Numbered from the stretch's first letter, positions 46,483 through 57,548 are shown. The stretch is 64,000 nt of DNA from Beta vulgaris subsp. vulgaris (GCF_026745355.1 NC_079209.1:27645558-27709557); one strand, 5' to 3'. A program made the numbers and translations. Notes: generated from the letters alone by a model not told the origin.

Positions 46483-47855
46483 TGTTAAACCCAAGTCTTG
46501 ATGATGACAAAGAAACAAAGATGCAAACTAAGTAGTGAACTAATGAGTTATTTAAGTGTATGATGTTTAAGGTATCAATGAAAGGAACTGGGAGAATACG
46601 AAGTCAAGGAAGAAGTCAAGAGAGGATTTCAAAGGCTAAGTAAAGAAGTTTCTATAAGTTGATACTGGAACAAGCATTGAATCAAGAAGAATAAAAGCTA
46701 GGCGTTTTATTTTCTAGTTCCATTGTAAAGGAACAAAGTAATGATGGTAAGGAACAGTGGCAGTTTTATTTGAGAATGAGAGTTTGTTCCTTTATGAGGA
46801 ACAAACTAAGTGGCACTAAATGAATATGTTAAAGGAACTTGGTTTATAAAGAAACTAGACTTAGGCGTGTTGTAAGTTAAAACGGTACTATATTGAATTG
46901 AGTAAGTCATTCCTAAAAATTAGGAAATCAGTTTAACTTAAGTGAAAATCGGTTTTTAAATAGAAAATCTTTTTTAAAGAAAAGATTTTGTTTTTCGAAA
47001 ATAGATAGGAAAAATATTATCCGGTTTTTAGGAAAAGTTTATTTAAAAAGATAATATTTTCTTAAAGATTAAAATTTATTTTTAATAAAACTGTTTTAGT
47101 ATTTAAACTGATTTTCGGATAAAGCTCAAGAAACTCCTAATCATTAGGAGTTGTGGCTAAAATATATCCACGTTCATAATGAGATCATGGGATCATGGGA
47201 CATGATGAGAAACGTGTTCCTTAGGGGAAGAACATCATGGGTTAATGGACTTAACACGAAATCGATTTTTACTCCCACGTTCTTTGTGATTGTCACTATA
47301 AATATTGAAGTCTAAATAAGTTCCAAAGTGTGTCTGACTAAGTAATTAAGTGAGTTTAACTAATTAAGTGTCAGTGCCTTCATTCTCTCATAATAGCCAT
47401 TTGTTCTTTGCTTTCTTACTCTAATTCCACTAAGCTTATTTCGATCAATTGTATTTTGGTTTTTGGGGTAAGGGAACTTTGAGTGAAGTTCTGTAAGAGA
47501 GAGGCTTTGAGTTAAGCTTGTATGAGTGAGAAAACTTCGAGTGAAGTTGAGAGGAACTACTGTTAAGGGAACAGTGGCTCAGGAACTTGAGTTTAGGAAC
47601 TCAAGGTGTGGCTCGAGTTAGAATTAGGTTGTAACAAAGTTGTTTGGCCTAATTAGTGAAAGAGTTGAGTTTAAAATCCCTAGTGGTCGAGGTTGTTTCT
47701 TCTTGTTGGGCTCAAGAAGTTTTTCCTCGTAAAAATCCCTTGTGTTCCTCTAGCTTGTTTATTCGTTTAAGTTTAAATTTCCGCAAAAAGTTACGTTTAT
47801 TACTACACCTACAATTCACCCCCCCCCCTCTTGTAGTGTTCCTAGGGAAATAACA
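46483..47855 (+). repeat. Copia-C LTR (1,373 bp)
   Basis: It starts TGTTAAACCCAAGTC and ends GGGAAATAACA, giving TGTTA/TAACA inverted ends. TATA box TATAAATA at 47297-47304. A C-run near 47818-47828 precedes the end. The Copia-B LTR has a corresponding G-run near its start on the opposite strand, which suggests related families. Confidence 0.85.
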
Positions 47856-47920
47856 CGGAGTCTCTCTCTCTAGAAAATTTCTCAAGGATGTTAAAATGAT
47901 TTCAGAAACGACAAAGTCAC

Positions 47921-47929
47921 ATATTTATA
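47921..47929 (-). promoter_or_regulatory. Candidate TATA box of the Gypsy-A antisense gene
   Basis: The minus strand reads TATAAATAT, followed ~60 bases later by a GAGAGAGAGA leader that stops at the Copia-C edge. Distance to the ATG at 45285 without Copia-C would be about 130 bases. Confidence 0.45.
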
Positions 47930-48096
47930 AAGGGATGAAAATGACCCCCTCATCCGGTAAAAGTAACCGTTGCTCTTGAAGGTTGACCTGTGGAGACCGG
48001 CAAAATGGCGCCTCTTTTTTGAAACAGAGAAGGGCAGTTCCAAGTCGGTTAAAAGAGGAAATCAACCGTCTTGGCGCCTAAATGGTAACTTCCTCT

Positions 48097-48109
48097 TTTA
48101 AGGGGCAAA
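48097..48109 (+). promoter_or_regulatory. Gypsy-A polypurine tract
   Basis: TTTAAGGGGCAAA directly before the 3' LTR. Confidence 0.75.
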
Positions 48110-48738
48110 TGTTATAGCCTAAAAATCAAGGGCTACCAAGATGACACGTGGCTTCATCCTACCCTTCCATGTGGCGCGTGCTTATGAAGGTAAAGTACAT
48201 GGGTTAGAAGATTATGTGGGTTAAAGTACACTTTTCTGAGGAAAAAAATGTACTAGAACCACTCTTATGGCCCAAATTTGTACTTAGGCCCAGCTAGAGC
48301 AACCTATATCCCTGCATAAAGGTGAGGTGTACTGACCAATCAGTGTCTGCCACGTGTCACCACTTTATTGCTTAGCCAATCATATGCTCCCAAATTAGGG
48401 TGACATCAAGGTACAACAGTCATTTCAAACAGTATAAATAGTCCTTGAAATCAGGGGAAAGGTACGTTTTTTCAGAGCATAGTACTGTTATTCTGCCATA
48501 AACTATCTCTCACTCTCTACTTTCTCTCTCTAAAAGTTCCTTCATATCCCTGATACCTGACTTAAGCTTCGGAGGGGGAAATACCACTCAAACCTCCATG
48601 GTGGGTCCCTTTTTTGTAGGTGGCTAGTCGGAGCTCGGGATCGAGATTCGAGTCCAGGTGTTGTTGCACAAGTCTCCAAGTTGAGAACCTATTGTTGGGA
48701 ACAGTTGTATTAGTTTACTAGTTTCATACTACGTAACA
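48110..48738 (+). repeat. Gypsy-A 3' LTR (629 bp)
   Basis: Same ends as 23964-24574, with TATAAATAG at 48433-48441. Confidence 0.93.
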
Positions 48739-48872
48739 AGTTTATTATGCTGTTATTAATTAGTGAACTCTAGTCTATTGATAACCTACATACAATAAAC
48801 TTATAAGCAATTTATATAATAATAATAATAAAAAAAAAAATACAAAGAATTAAATATGAGCTAGTATGACCC
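48739..48872. other. Sequence between Gypsy-A and Gypsy-B, no gene
   Basis: Starts with the AGTTT duplication and continues the DNA interrupted at 23963. Contains an (AAT)n/poly(A) run near 48819-48841. Ends with GACCC at 48868-48872, the left duplication of Gypsy-B. Confidence 0.6.
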
Positions 48873-49453
48873 TGTAAACACAAATTTTAGATGTCTACAA
48901 AATAGAATCAAAAGATGTGAACAAATGATAATTTTATTAATATAAAATTATGAGTACAATCTCTAATATAGATATCCACTGATTCAATCCCACGAATGAT
49001 TTGATTTTCTTGAACAAGGGCCTTCGGGCTTGATCTCCTTCAAGTATCGTTTTTAGAATAGAACGACTTTGATGCTTGTTGTTCTACGTCTAGGTTGGAT
49101 GATTGGATTTGTTTTGAGTGCGTAGAATGAGAGAGTTTATGAACTCTGGAGCAGCATTCTCTCTCTCTTTTCTAGTCTTCTCTTTTTTTCCCTTGACAAA
49201 TGAGGGGGAGCTCTCTATTTATAGAGTTAGGAGAATCCTAGGGTTTCCACTTGACCTGCCTTTTGGGCCTCATAGTCATAACAATTCAACTTTCATTTAA
49301 TGAGTCCAAGACTCAATAATAAATGATTTAATTAAAATAGGCCACGTTTAATAGTGAGCCCAAATTAATTAATTTAGATGATCATTTATTAACAAAAGTC
49401 AACATTTGATTTTAATGTGTGACGTGACATATAATAAAAATTTTATGCCTACA
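48873..49453 (-). repeat. Gypsy-B 3' LTR (581 bp)
   Basis: Minus-strand TATA box (TATAAATA, 49216-49223). Nearly identical to the right LTR. Confidence 0.93.
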
Positions 49454-49470
49454 AATTGCCCCCTCGAGAT
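49454..49470 (-). promoter_or_regulatory. Gypsy-B polypurine tract
   Basis: The minus strand reads ATCTCGAGGGGGCAATT next to the 3' LTR; purine-rich with a G-run. Confidence 0.6.
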
Positions 49471-51107
49471 TGTATCACGTACACGATTTTAAGTGTTTTA
49501 TAGTGATCGAGTCTCGATATTTTGCTTAACTTCATTGAAGATAGTCTTGGCTTTACTTGTTAGAGACAAATTAAAGCAGACTCCGACAATAACCCACTTA
49601 AGACAATATACCGATTTGAAGTATAATGACTAATGATAAAAAAAAATTGTTAACTTTTCTTGTAATTTAACAAATCATGATGGAAATTGGTCTGCAAAGA
49701 CCGAAGCCCACAAATGTCTTCATTGACTTTTCTTTAAGGAAATCATCATAGAAATTGGCCTTGCAAATATAAGATAGAAACAATGTTAATGCTCATCTCT
49801 CACGTTTGGCCATATTTCATGGAAGGTGAAGAAGATAATGCTACTTCAAAACTTAATCCAAATCCTTTGTGATTTAAGATAAGTTTTCAGAATTTTGGAT
49901 AAATAAGTTTTCAGAACTTTTATCCAACTCAAACACTTCTTCCTACACTATATATATACGTATTACGTAATGGGAGGTAAAGAAAAAAAAAATCTATCAA
50001 CGCCTCTTCTGCCCATCACGGAGGACCCGAAACCGACGCCGAGCACAAGTCGAAGCCATAGTAGCACTGCCACCACTGCACTGCCCCGAGGCCCTGTATT
50101 CCCGAAGCCGTGATCTTGCCGCCATACCAGCACTACCACAACTACATTACTCTGCCCCCTGGCCCTACGTTCCCGAGCCGTGGTCTTGCTACCACACCCG
50201 CGTTGCACTGCCCCGAGGCCCTGGTGTTTGAGGAGATTACGGCAAAGTGACTTGGTAGTTGGTATGATTCTTTTTTTTTTTTCGCGACATCAGAAGATGT
50301 TACCATGTTTGATGTAGCAAAACCTTTGATGTTTTGGTGTAGGTATGGTTGGGTAAAGGTGATATGCATATTTGAATAAGGGAGAACAAAACTAATATGT
50401 GGCTTTTGTAAACGAACAGGAGAGTGGCTATCCTTTCATGGGTGAATTAATAAAATTGATTTTGTATTCCTTTTGATTATGATGGATGCCATCATGCTTC
50501 ACTTCTTCAAATTCACGTTTTTTTTTTACTACCTGCCATATTTCATCAACTTTTCCATTCAAAATTTTCCTTCTTTTTTTTTTTTTTTACCAATTTCCAC
50601 ATATGCAACATCATTAACATTTTAACACTTCCATCGTTCTGTTTCGCAATTTCCACAGATGCATCTTCAGATACTGATAGCAGATTTCCTCAAAGTTAAT
50701 TAACACTTCCATCCTTGGGGCTTTTGTGTGCTTCATGTTTGAATTTGAATTTGAATTTGAATTTGAATTGAGAATAACTTGCTCTGCTCTGCTCTCAATG
50801 CTGCATGTAGGCCCTTTTTTTAGCCGGTTTATTTTTGGTTGGAGCTTTCGCGGCGACGTCGGCTCTCTCGGCGGCGGACATCGGAGATCGAAGTAATCGC
50901 CGACACAGACGCGCCGGAGATCGAGATGTTCGCCGACACAGACACGCCAAAAATCAACCGGAATATCGAAATTCCAGCGGTGTTCTTCTCGCCAGTTTGT
51001 CTTCGACTTCTGGGCTCCATTGTTGGGAGTTTTATTTGGTTTGAGGAAAGAGAAAGTTCAGAGTTAGTTTTTGTTTTGGAGGTTTGAGAAAGCGTAAGAA
51101 AATATAA
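49471..51107. other. Gypsy-B 3' region, no gene recognised
   Basis: It contains a GC-rich stretch at 49990-50235 with two to three diverged ~85-bp repeats (GCACTGCCCCGAGGCCCTG and similar), several T-runs, a (TTTGAA)n microsatellite at about 50741-50768, and a segment at 50850-50960 with two copies of GCCGGAGATCGAGAT-like sequence. Short frames are present but none resembles a known protein. Confidence 0.5.
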
Positions 51108-51420
51108 GGCCTTGTTTGGTTGACAAAACAAATCATGAGAAGTGCAAATTTCTAGGAAGTAGAAGTATATGAAGTTGTTTGGTTGGCAAAACCATGAGAA
51201 TTTGCATTTTTTAGGAACTTCTAATTCCTCCAAAATGGAGGAAGTTACTTATCTAGGTCCCCCTAGATAAGTAGAACTTCCCATAAGAAGTTCTACTTCC
51301 CATAAGAAGTTCTACTTCCCATTATCAACCAAACACAATTTTATACTTCTTAGGAATTTCAAATACATGGAAAAAATAACTTTCTAGGAAGTATGGCTTC
51401 CTATATACAACCAAAAGGCC
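51108..51420. mobile_element. Harbinger/Tourist-type MITE, 313 bp
   Basis: The terminal inverted repeats start GGCCTTGTTTGGTTG (left) and, on the other strand, GGCCTTTTGGTTG (right). It is flanked by TAA at 51105-51107 and 51421-51423. A 3-bp TAA/TTA duplication is the mark of PIF/Harbinger elements. It holds internal 20-bp repeats of TTCCCATAAGAAGTTCTAC and no coding capacity. Confidence 0.8.
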
Positions 51421-51836
51421 TAAAAGTTAGGAAGAGGCTGTTGTACTGCCAATTTACATTTCGCTCTTGCCTTTACTTTTTTTTCGTTTTCCTTTTTCTT
51501 TAGTACACATGGGCCATTATTCTTTCTTTTCTCATTTTTTTATTTTTTTTTTGGTGAACTTTTGTCTTATTATACATACATAAACATATATACGTACAAT
51601 TTTGACTTACTTCCTTTTTAATTTTTTAGGAACAATATGGTGCCATTTGAATCCATCAAGGCGTCTATGGGAGATCACATGGAGATTGTTGACGATGCAA
51701 GTGATGAACTCAAAACACAATTACGTCCATGTAGCCCCATGATCGGACCTTTTGCGAAGGATTGGGTAATATCACATTACCCTCCAAGCTTGAAATATTG
51801 GTGGAAAGACATTTGCAAAGGCAAATCATCTGCACT
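51421..51836 (+). other. Segment before the palindrome with a short possible exon
   Basis: After an acceptor-like TTAATTTTTTAG, a 73-codon frame (51637-51858) reads MVPFESIKASMGDHMEIVDD and GPFAKDWVISHYPPSLKYWW, then runs into the first bases of the left palindrome arm and stops. It is antisense to Gypsy-B and could be the N-terminal exon of the antisense PMD gene. No family match is certain. Confidence 0.35.
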
Positions 51837-51863
51837 AAGGAACAGTCCGACAGTCTGACGGGA

Positions 51864-52772
51864 TTAGATGTTATCATTAATGAAATCTTCATCCCTGCTT
51901 CTGTTCACAAAAGTAGAAAGCCAAGCAATTGACTTGTTCGATCGGATGAGAGACCTTGCTTCTGAGCCATTAAAAGATAAGGCCGCTTCATGACCGTGAA
52001 AATTAATCATACGGGCACCAACTGAAACATGTGCGGTTGAGCGATGGCTTGGAAAGTAGCTGGCTATCCAAGCATATACAAAATGCGCAGGAAATGAACC
52101 CGGGTGTTTACCTAGTGAAGAGGAAATACAAAGCTCTCCCATGCCTCTATAAATGCTTGCAAGGACATGAATAGCTAAGGAAATTTCCCGACTGCTTGCA
52201 AGGTATGATGCAGGTTCGAAAACACCAGGGCGAATATGACCCTGATTCTTCAAAGGGAGGGAAAACACGCAAATCCAGCATGAAAGGAAAGCTGCGAGAT
52301 AGGTTTCACGACGATGAGCCTCCGGAATGTCTAGGTCAAGAAGCGCTCCATGGGTAGTGTCACTCCATGGCTGAGGGTTCCCAAATGTTAAAAAATCTTT
52401 GTCATATACGGGATAAATCACCCTTCTTCGTGTGCTTTTGGGTGGTGCTGAGTACTTGGGAGAGTTACGAAACCAAAAACGACACCATTCTTCAAAAGTG
52501 ACACCTGACCTGTTAGATTTTGTTGTTAAGTGGCGAAAAGCTTCAAACAAGTATGTTCAACTGTGGGGAAGACGTAGGTCGTGCTCCGCTTTGGATTCTT
52601 CAAGCGCCTTGGCAGGGATCACCTCGTCATAAAGAAGACCAGAGATGGGCAAACCACCAAGAACATGAATGTCCCTCAAGCTGATAGACATCTCTCCCTC
52701 CGAAAGAAGTATAGCCTTCTTTAGAAGGCACCATGATTCGTAGAAGGTTTGCATGACTGAACTGTCGCACTT
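51864..52772 (-). pseudogene. Plant mobile domain (PMD) gene, left arm copy
   Basis: The minus-strand protein segment starts at about FYESWCLLKKAILLSEGEMS, then SLRDIHVLGGLPISGLLYDE and FEAFRHLTTKSNRSGVTFEE. Later come ETYLAAFLSCWICVFSLPLK, ASYLASSREISLAIHVLASI and YRGMGELC, the hallmark blocks of the PMD family (PF10536, 'aminotransferase-like'). It is open apart from one nonsense codon at about 52556 (TGA where the right arm has TGC, Cys). It ends DEDFINDNI at 51864. It lacks the N- and C-terminal parts of larger PMD proteins. PMD genes are often carried by MULE and Gypsy elements; the biochemical role is not established. Confidence 0.85.
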
Positions 52773-52849
52773 CTAAATGAACAAAGAATCATACACAGTA
52801 TCGATTAGATGGATACGGGAGAGAGCATTTTTGAAATGGCGTAAGATCA

Positions 52850-52966
52850 AACCATTGCTTATACTTCATGCACGCATTTCACAAAAAGAGGCTAGGTGGA
52901 GTCCTAATATGCACATTGGAGTTGAGTTCAGGCATATCCCTTGCTATTAGGAGTGGTTAGAGGACA
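52850..52966. other. Spacer of the palindrome
   Basis: About 117 bp of unique sequence between the two arms. No coding signal. Confidence 0.8.
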
Positions 52967-53049
52967 TCTTACGCCATTTCAGAAATGCTTTCTCCCGTAT
53001 CCATCTACTCTATGCTGTGTATGCTTCTATGTTCATTTAGAAGTGCGAC

Positions 53050-53949
53050 AGTTCAGTCATGTAAACCTTTTGCGAATCATGATCCCCTCTAACAAACACT
53101 ATACTTCTTTCGGAGGGAGAGATGTCTATCAGCTTGTGGGACATTCATGTCCTTGGTGGTTTGCCCATCTCTAGTCTTCTTTATGACGAGGTGATCCCTG
53201 CCAAGGCGCTTGAAGAATCCAAAGCGGAGTACGATCTACGTCTTCCCCACAGTTGCACATACTTGTTTGAAGCTTTTCGCCACTTAACAACAAAATCTAA
53301 CAGGTCAGGTGTCACTTTTGAAGAATGGTGCCATTTTTGGTTCCCTGACTCTCCCAAGTACTCAGCACCACCCAAAAGCACACGAAAAAAAGCGATTTAT
53401 CCCGCATATGACAAAGATTTTTTAACATTTGGGAACCCTCAGCCATAGAGTGACACTACTCATGGAGCGCTTCTTGACCTAGACATTCCGGAGGCTCATC
53501 ATCGTGAAACCTATCTCGCAGCTTTCCTTTCATGCTGGATTTGCGTGTTTTCCCTCCCTTTGAAGAATCAGGGTCATATTCGCCCTGGTGTTTTCAAACC
53601 TGCATCATACCTTGCAAGCGGTCGGGAAATTTCCTTAGCTATTCCTGTCCTTGCAAGCATTTATAGAGGCATGGGAGAGCTTTGTATTTCCTCTTCACCA
53701 GGTAAACACCCGGGTTCATTTCCTGCGCATTTTGTATATGCTTGGATAGCCAGCTACTTTCCAAGCCATCGCTCAACCGCACATGTTTCAGTTGGTGGCT
53801 GTATGATTAATTTTCACGGTCATGAAGTGGCCTTATCTTTTGATGGCTCAGAAGCAAGGTCTCTCATCCGATCGAACAAGTCAATTGCTTGGCTTTCTAC
53901 TTTTGTGAACAGAAGCAAGGATGAAGATTTCATTAATGATAACATCTAA
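53050..53949 (+). pseudogene. Plant mobile domain (PMD) gene, right arm copy
   Basis: Same protein segment as the left arm on the plus strand, antisense to Gypsy-B. That is the orientation expected for an antisense extra ORF in Tat elements. From 53122: MSISLWDIHVLGGLPISSLL, then FEAFRHLTTKSNRSGVTFEE. A single TAG at about 53446-53448 follows FGNPQP, where the left arm has TGG (Trp). The frame then reopens to ETYLAAFLSCWICVFSLPLK and ends DEDFINDNI at 53949. The upstream part (53040-53120) is shifted by small changes, with the equivalent of the left arm's FYESW block altered. Confidence 0.85.
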
Positions 53950-53976
53950 TCCCGTCAGACCGCCGGACTGTTCCTA

Positions 53977-54490
53977 TGGGAACCATAGATCACTCTTTAA
54001 TTCCCCTCTTTTTTTTTTTTTGCTAGTTTTGATTTATGAGACTAGTGAATTGTCTTAGTTTGTTATTCCATTCTCTTTTGTGAAATAGAACACATGACCA
54101 TTTGACTTAGTAATAAAGAATACTTGTAATACACGTTTGATTCTCTTATAAGACAAATGGTTGAATGTTTATGTTTTATTTATTTTTTTAAACCGTTCGC
54201 AATTTATACTCTTGCGGGCCAGGAGTACTAAATTTTTTTTTTTTTTTTTTTTGCCATTCACAGTTTATACTCTTGCGGGCCAGGAGTATTACAATGAAGG
54301 ATTTTTTTTTTTTTGGTGGGGCTGGACTTGAAGTATAAATGACTTCTTCAAGTTGCCTATGTACATGTGAAGCAGAGGAATTCACTCCACAAGATCAATC
54401 CAACGTAGTTCGTCTAACACAATTTTTTTGTGTTTATTACATGAATATGCAGTTTATAATACTCTCGCTTATGAGTGTACATGGTGAAAA
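53977..54490. other. Gypsy-B region between PMD and integrase, no gene
   Basis: T-rich runs at 54009-54020, 54233-54252 and 54302-54314. A duplicated segment (TTTATACTCTTGCGGGCCAG at about 54205 and 54265). No frame of note. Confidence 0.6.
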
Positions 54491-54493
54491 ACT

Positions 54494-55689
54494 TCAAGGA
54501 TAGTAACGTTTCAAGAACAACCCGTTGATAGGGCCTATGCGCAATCCGTCAGCATCAACAATCATGTAAGATCCACTTGTATACACTTCATGAACAACAT
54601 ATAGGCCATCCCATTTTGAGTCAAACTTGCTCCCTGTTTTGCGAGAGACAATGATGGGCCACTTCACGGCAAGGACCGCATCTCCAACTTGAAAAAACGT
54701 ACTCGCCACCTTCTTATTGAATGCACGTGTCAGACGGGTTGGTAGCACTCCAACTTTGTTGTGCTTCAAGTCTTTTTTCATCAAGTGCTCTAATTCTGCC
54801 ACCGAATCTTAGCATTTTCTCCGCCGTAAGATCTCTGAATGGCTATCCTAATGATGGGACTTGTATTTCCAATGGCAATACTGACTCTACTCCATACACG
54901 AGTGCATAGGGTGTTGATTGAGTTGGTGTTTTATACGTAGTACGATATGCCCACAATGCTTCACCAAGTTTCTCATGCCAATCTCGCTTGTGCTTTGATA
55001 CGACCTTACTGAGCAAAGTGCAAAGTGTTTTGTTGAAAGCCTCAGCCAACACATTAGTAGGAGCGTTATACATCGAGGATTTACGTTGTGCAAATTTGAA
55101 CTTCTCGCAGAGACTTGTCATCAATCTGTTGCAAAATGGTGTCCATTGTCTGTGATTATATAACGAGGTACACCGTAGCGATATATGATGTAATTTCGAA
55201 CAAAATAACGACATTTTCCTTCTTAACTTCTCGAAGAGCAACTGCTTCTGCCCATTTGGAGAAATAGTCGTTGCCTGCGAGGATGTGCGTGGCAGGTGAG
55301 GACTTTGGTGTGATTCCAACAACGTCGAGCCCACGCTTCAATGGCCAAGATGTCACAGTAGGATGCAATGGCTCCGGAGGCTGTAATGAATGGAATGATA
55401 ACTGACAAGCTTCGCATCTTTTTGCAAATTCCATGGAATCTTGAACCATGGTTGGCCAAAAATACCCCAATCTTTTGATCCGATCGTGAAGCTTTGCATC
55501 AGCTTGATAGGCACCGCAAACCCCTGAATAAGCCTCTTCTAATGTTTTGATCGCTTCTTTGTATCCAAGGCACCGCAAACCAAGTTCCAAGAAATAAACG
55601 TCAATAAAGTGTCCCCTTGTAGTAGATGAAGCGCGGAGCTCATCGTCGAATTTCCGTCTTGTGTTTAGGATCACTTGGCAACTTTCCAT
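54494..55689 (-). pseudogene. Gypsy-B integrase
   Basis: The zinc-binding block with CEACQLSFHS lies near 55400. The core reads GLDVVGITPKSS (first Asp), YFSKWAEAVALREVKKENVV, then after a frame break TPFCNRL and NVLAEAFNKTLCTLLSKVVS (Glu) and WAYRTTYKTPTQSTPYALVY. The C-terminal block (54802-54494) has FQVGDAVLAVKWPI, KWDGLYVVHEVYTSGSYMIV and INGLFLKRYYP. The second catalytic Asp block (DNG) is not clear because of shifts near 55150. The chromodomain is absent. Confidence 0.85.
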
Positions 55690-55908
55690 GCTCTAAGTAA
55701 TCTATAAGTGGTTGACGCCAATCATTTACATTTACTTCATAAACTGAGACTGCATTGGCACCTTCTTCTATTCCATCTTCAAGAGGTGTCACCACCCATC
55801 GATTGCAAATCGGGACTGACATGCTTTCTTCTGTCCCCAGTGCCATTGGCACTCCTTGGAACATGTTGTAATTTGATACTGTCAAATGTCTCCAACAACT
55901 GTGAAGCA

Positions 55909-56228
55909 TATCTGTTTTACGGTATCAATTCCTCTTTCTTGACATCATAGTCATTAAGTAGCTAATGTATTACCAATTTGGAATCTCCATACACATCCAG
56001 GTCCTGGATCTCCATTTCTTTGGCCATTTGAAGTCCAAAAATAAGCGTCTGGTACTTAGCGACATTATTGGAACAAAGCTCGGTAAGAACAAAGGAGTAC
56101 ATGATGATATGTTTTTCAGGTCAAATAAGAATTACTCCGGCCCCAGCACCATCCTGGCGCGCAGCGCCATCAAAGTACATTTCCCATGGTGGCAAGATGT
56201 CGATATAGAAGACTTCTTCTCCAGGTAA
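55909..56228 (-). pseudogene. Gypsy-B second (archaeal-type) RNase H
   Basis: The minus strand reads EMYFDGAARQDGAGAGVILI (first Asp), then a stop, CSNNVAKYQTLIFGLQMAKE with Lys at the usual catalytic Glu of AEYQAL, and LDVYGDSKLVIH (Asp kept) followed by a stop. Tat-specific domain between RNase H and integrase. A further linker lies at 55909-55640. Confidence 0.8.
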
Positions 56229-56240
56229 ATCGTCTAAGAG

Positions 56241-57548
56241 TTACCAATCTGACGGGGTTGGATGATCCGCCAAGAAATCCGCCAAAGCTTGCCCCTTAAT
56301 CGCCGTCTGAGAGACGTATATAATGTCATGTTGGCTTATGAGAATTGCCCACTTCGCGATTCGCCCGGAGAATACTGGCCTTGACAAGATGTACTTGATG
56401 GGATCCGCTTTGGAGATCACCTGCACGGTGTGTGCTTGCATGTAATGCTTCAATTTTTCAAAAGGCAAAAATCAACGCTAAACACATCTTCTCAATGAGA
56501 GAATAATTCAGTTCTGCGCCCACTAATGTGCGACTAAGGTAGTATAGAGCTTTCTCTTTACCTTCATTGTTTTCTTGTGCACATAATTCCCCCAATGATC
56601 TTTCTTGAGCCGCGATGTAGAGAATTAGAGGCTTTCCTGGAATTGGTGCCCCCAAGACCGGAGGTGTAGATAAGTACTTTTTGATGCTTTCGAAGGCCCT
56701 GTGACATGACTCGTCCCATTCGAATGGAGCACCTTTCTTTATAAGATGACTGAAGGGATGGCATCGCCCAGCCAGGTTTGAGATGAAGCGTCGGATGTAA
56801 GCTAGTTTTCCTTGGAGTCCGCGTAATTCTCTAAGATTTCGTGGAGGTGGCATGTCTTGGATTGCTATGATCTTGGATTGGTCAATCTAAATTCCCCTAT
56901 GTCTTAAAACGAATCCCAAGAAATTTCCAGAGGTGACCCCAAAATGCGCACTTCATAGGATTCATCTTCAACTGATACCTACGCAATTTCTCAAAACGTT
57001 GAAAGTAAAATGATCGCCTCGCTTCTTTGATTTAACAACAAGATCATCGACATAGCACTCAACCGTCTTGTGCATCATATCTTCAAAGATCTTTTGCATT
57101 GCACGTTGATAGGTGGCTCCCGGATTTTTTAGGCCAAAGGGCATCACCTTATAACAGAATATGCCTTTTGGTGTGCAAAAAGCTGTTGCTTCTTGATATT
57201 CTGGTGCCATCAGGATCTGATTATATCCTGCAGTGCAATCCATGAAAGACAAGCTTCATGGCCGGTCGTAGCATCAATCATTATTTTAGTGACTGGCAAC
57301 GGGAAATCATCCTTGGGACAAGCATCATTCAGGTCCCTGAAATCCACACATACACGCAACGGACCATTTTTCTTCCTCACAAGGACAATATTTGCGATCC
57401 ATGTAGGATATTTGACTTCACGAATGAAACCTACATCGATGAGCTTATTAACTTCATTTTCAATTTCAGGTATCAACTCAGGTCGAAAGCGTCGTTGAGG
57501 CTGCTTCTTTGATGAAACCCCTTTCTTTATGGCTAAACGGTGCTCCAC
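56241..57548 (-). pseudogene. Gypsy-B reverse transcriptase and RNase H
   Basis: RT N-terminal half: QPQRRFRPELIPEIENEVNK, VRKKNGPLRVCVDFRDLNDA and CPKDDFPLPV (57548-57210). A one-base shift leads to MDCTAGYNQILMAPEY, GIFCYKVMPFGLKNPGATYQ and catalytic YVDDLVVKS (57252-56968). After a gap comes RGLQGKLAYIRRFISNLAGR and RNase H LILYIAAQERSLG, EKALYYLSRTLVGAELNYS and EKMCLALIFA, then KADPIKYILSRPVFSGRIAK and ALADFLADHP. Catalytic RT residues are kept but at least three frame breaks occur. Confidence 0.9.

Larger units (their letters stand above)
45353..47855 (+). mobile_element. Copia-C: 3' part of a SIRE-like Copia
   Basis: It contains the end of an extra coiled-coil gene, a polypurine tract and one complete LTR. 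Gag-pol and the 5' LTR are missing. It lies in the leader of the Gypsy-A antisense gene. The bases CGGAC (45348-45352) and CGGAG (47856-47860) flank it and differ at one position. Whether this is a real duplication is unclear, since the left edge is not an LTR end. Confidence 0.75.
23964..48738 (+). mobile_element. Gypsy-A: Tat-like Gypsy retrotransposon with nested insertions
   Basis: The LTRs start TGTTATAGCCTAAAAATC and end ACTACGTAACA. They are flanked by AGTTT on both sides, with primer-binding site and polypurine tract in place. Order: gag, protease, RT, RNase H, a second archaeal-type RNase H, integrase, then an antisense extra gene before the 3' LTR. The second RNase H and the antisense extra gene mark the Tat lineage. 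The 24.8-kb span includes CACTA-2 (30979-42346) and a Copia-C fragment (about 45353-47855), so the element itself is roughly 10.9 kb. Coding frames carry many stops. Confidence 0.93.
51838..53976. repeat. Large palindrome: ~1.01-kb inverted arms, ~117-bp spacer
   Basis: Left arm about 51838-52849, right arm about 52967-53976. The outer ends match (AGGAACAGTCCGACAGTCTGACGGG against the complement of CCCGTCAGACCGCCGGACTGTTCCT). The inner ends match at GGCGTAAGAT / ATCTTACGCC. Each arm encodes the same PMD protein segment, read outward from the centre. Some 20 amino-acid differences show that the arms have diverged. Confidence 0.93.

Noticed and set aside
45348..47860. CGGAC/CGGAG as target duplication of Copia-C
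   Set aside because: One mismatch, and the left edge is not an LTR end, so the similarity may be chance.
49963..50369. GC-rich frames on the minus strand of Gypsy-B
   Set aside because: They span diverged ~85-bp repeats, show no known domain and are short.
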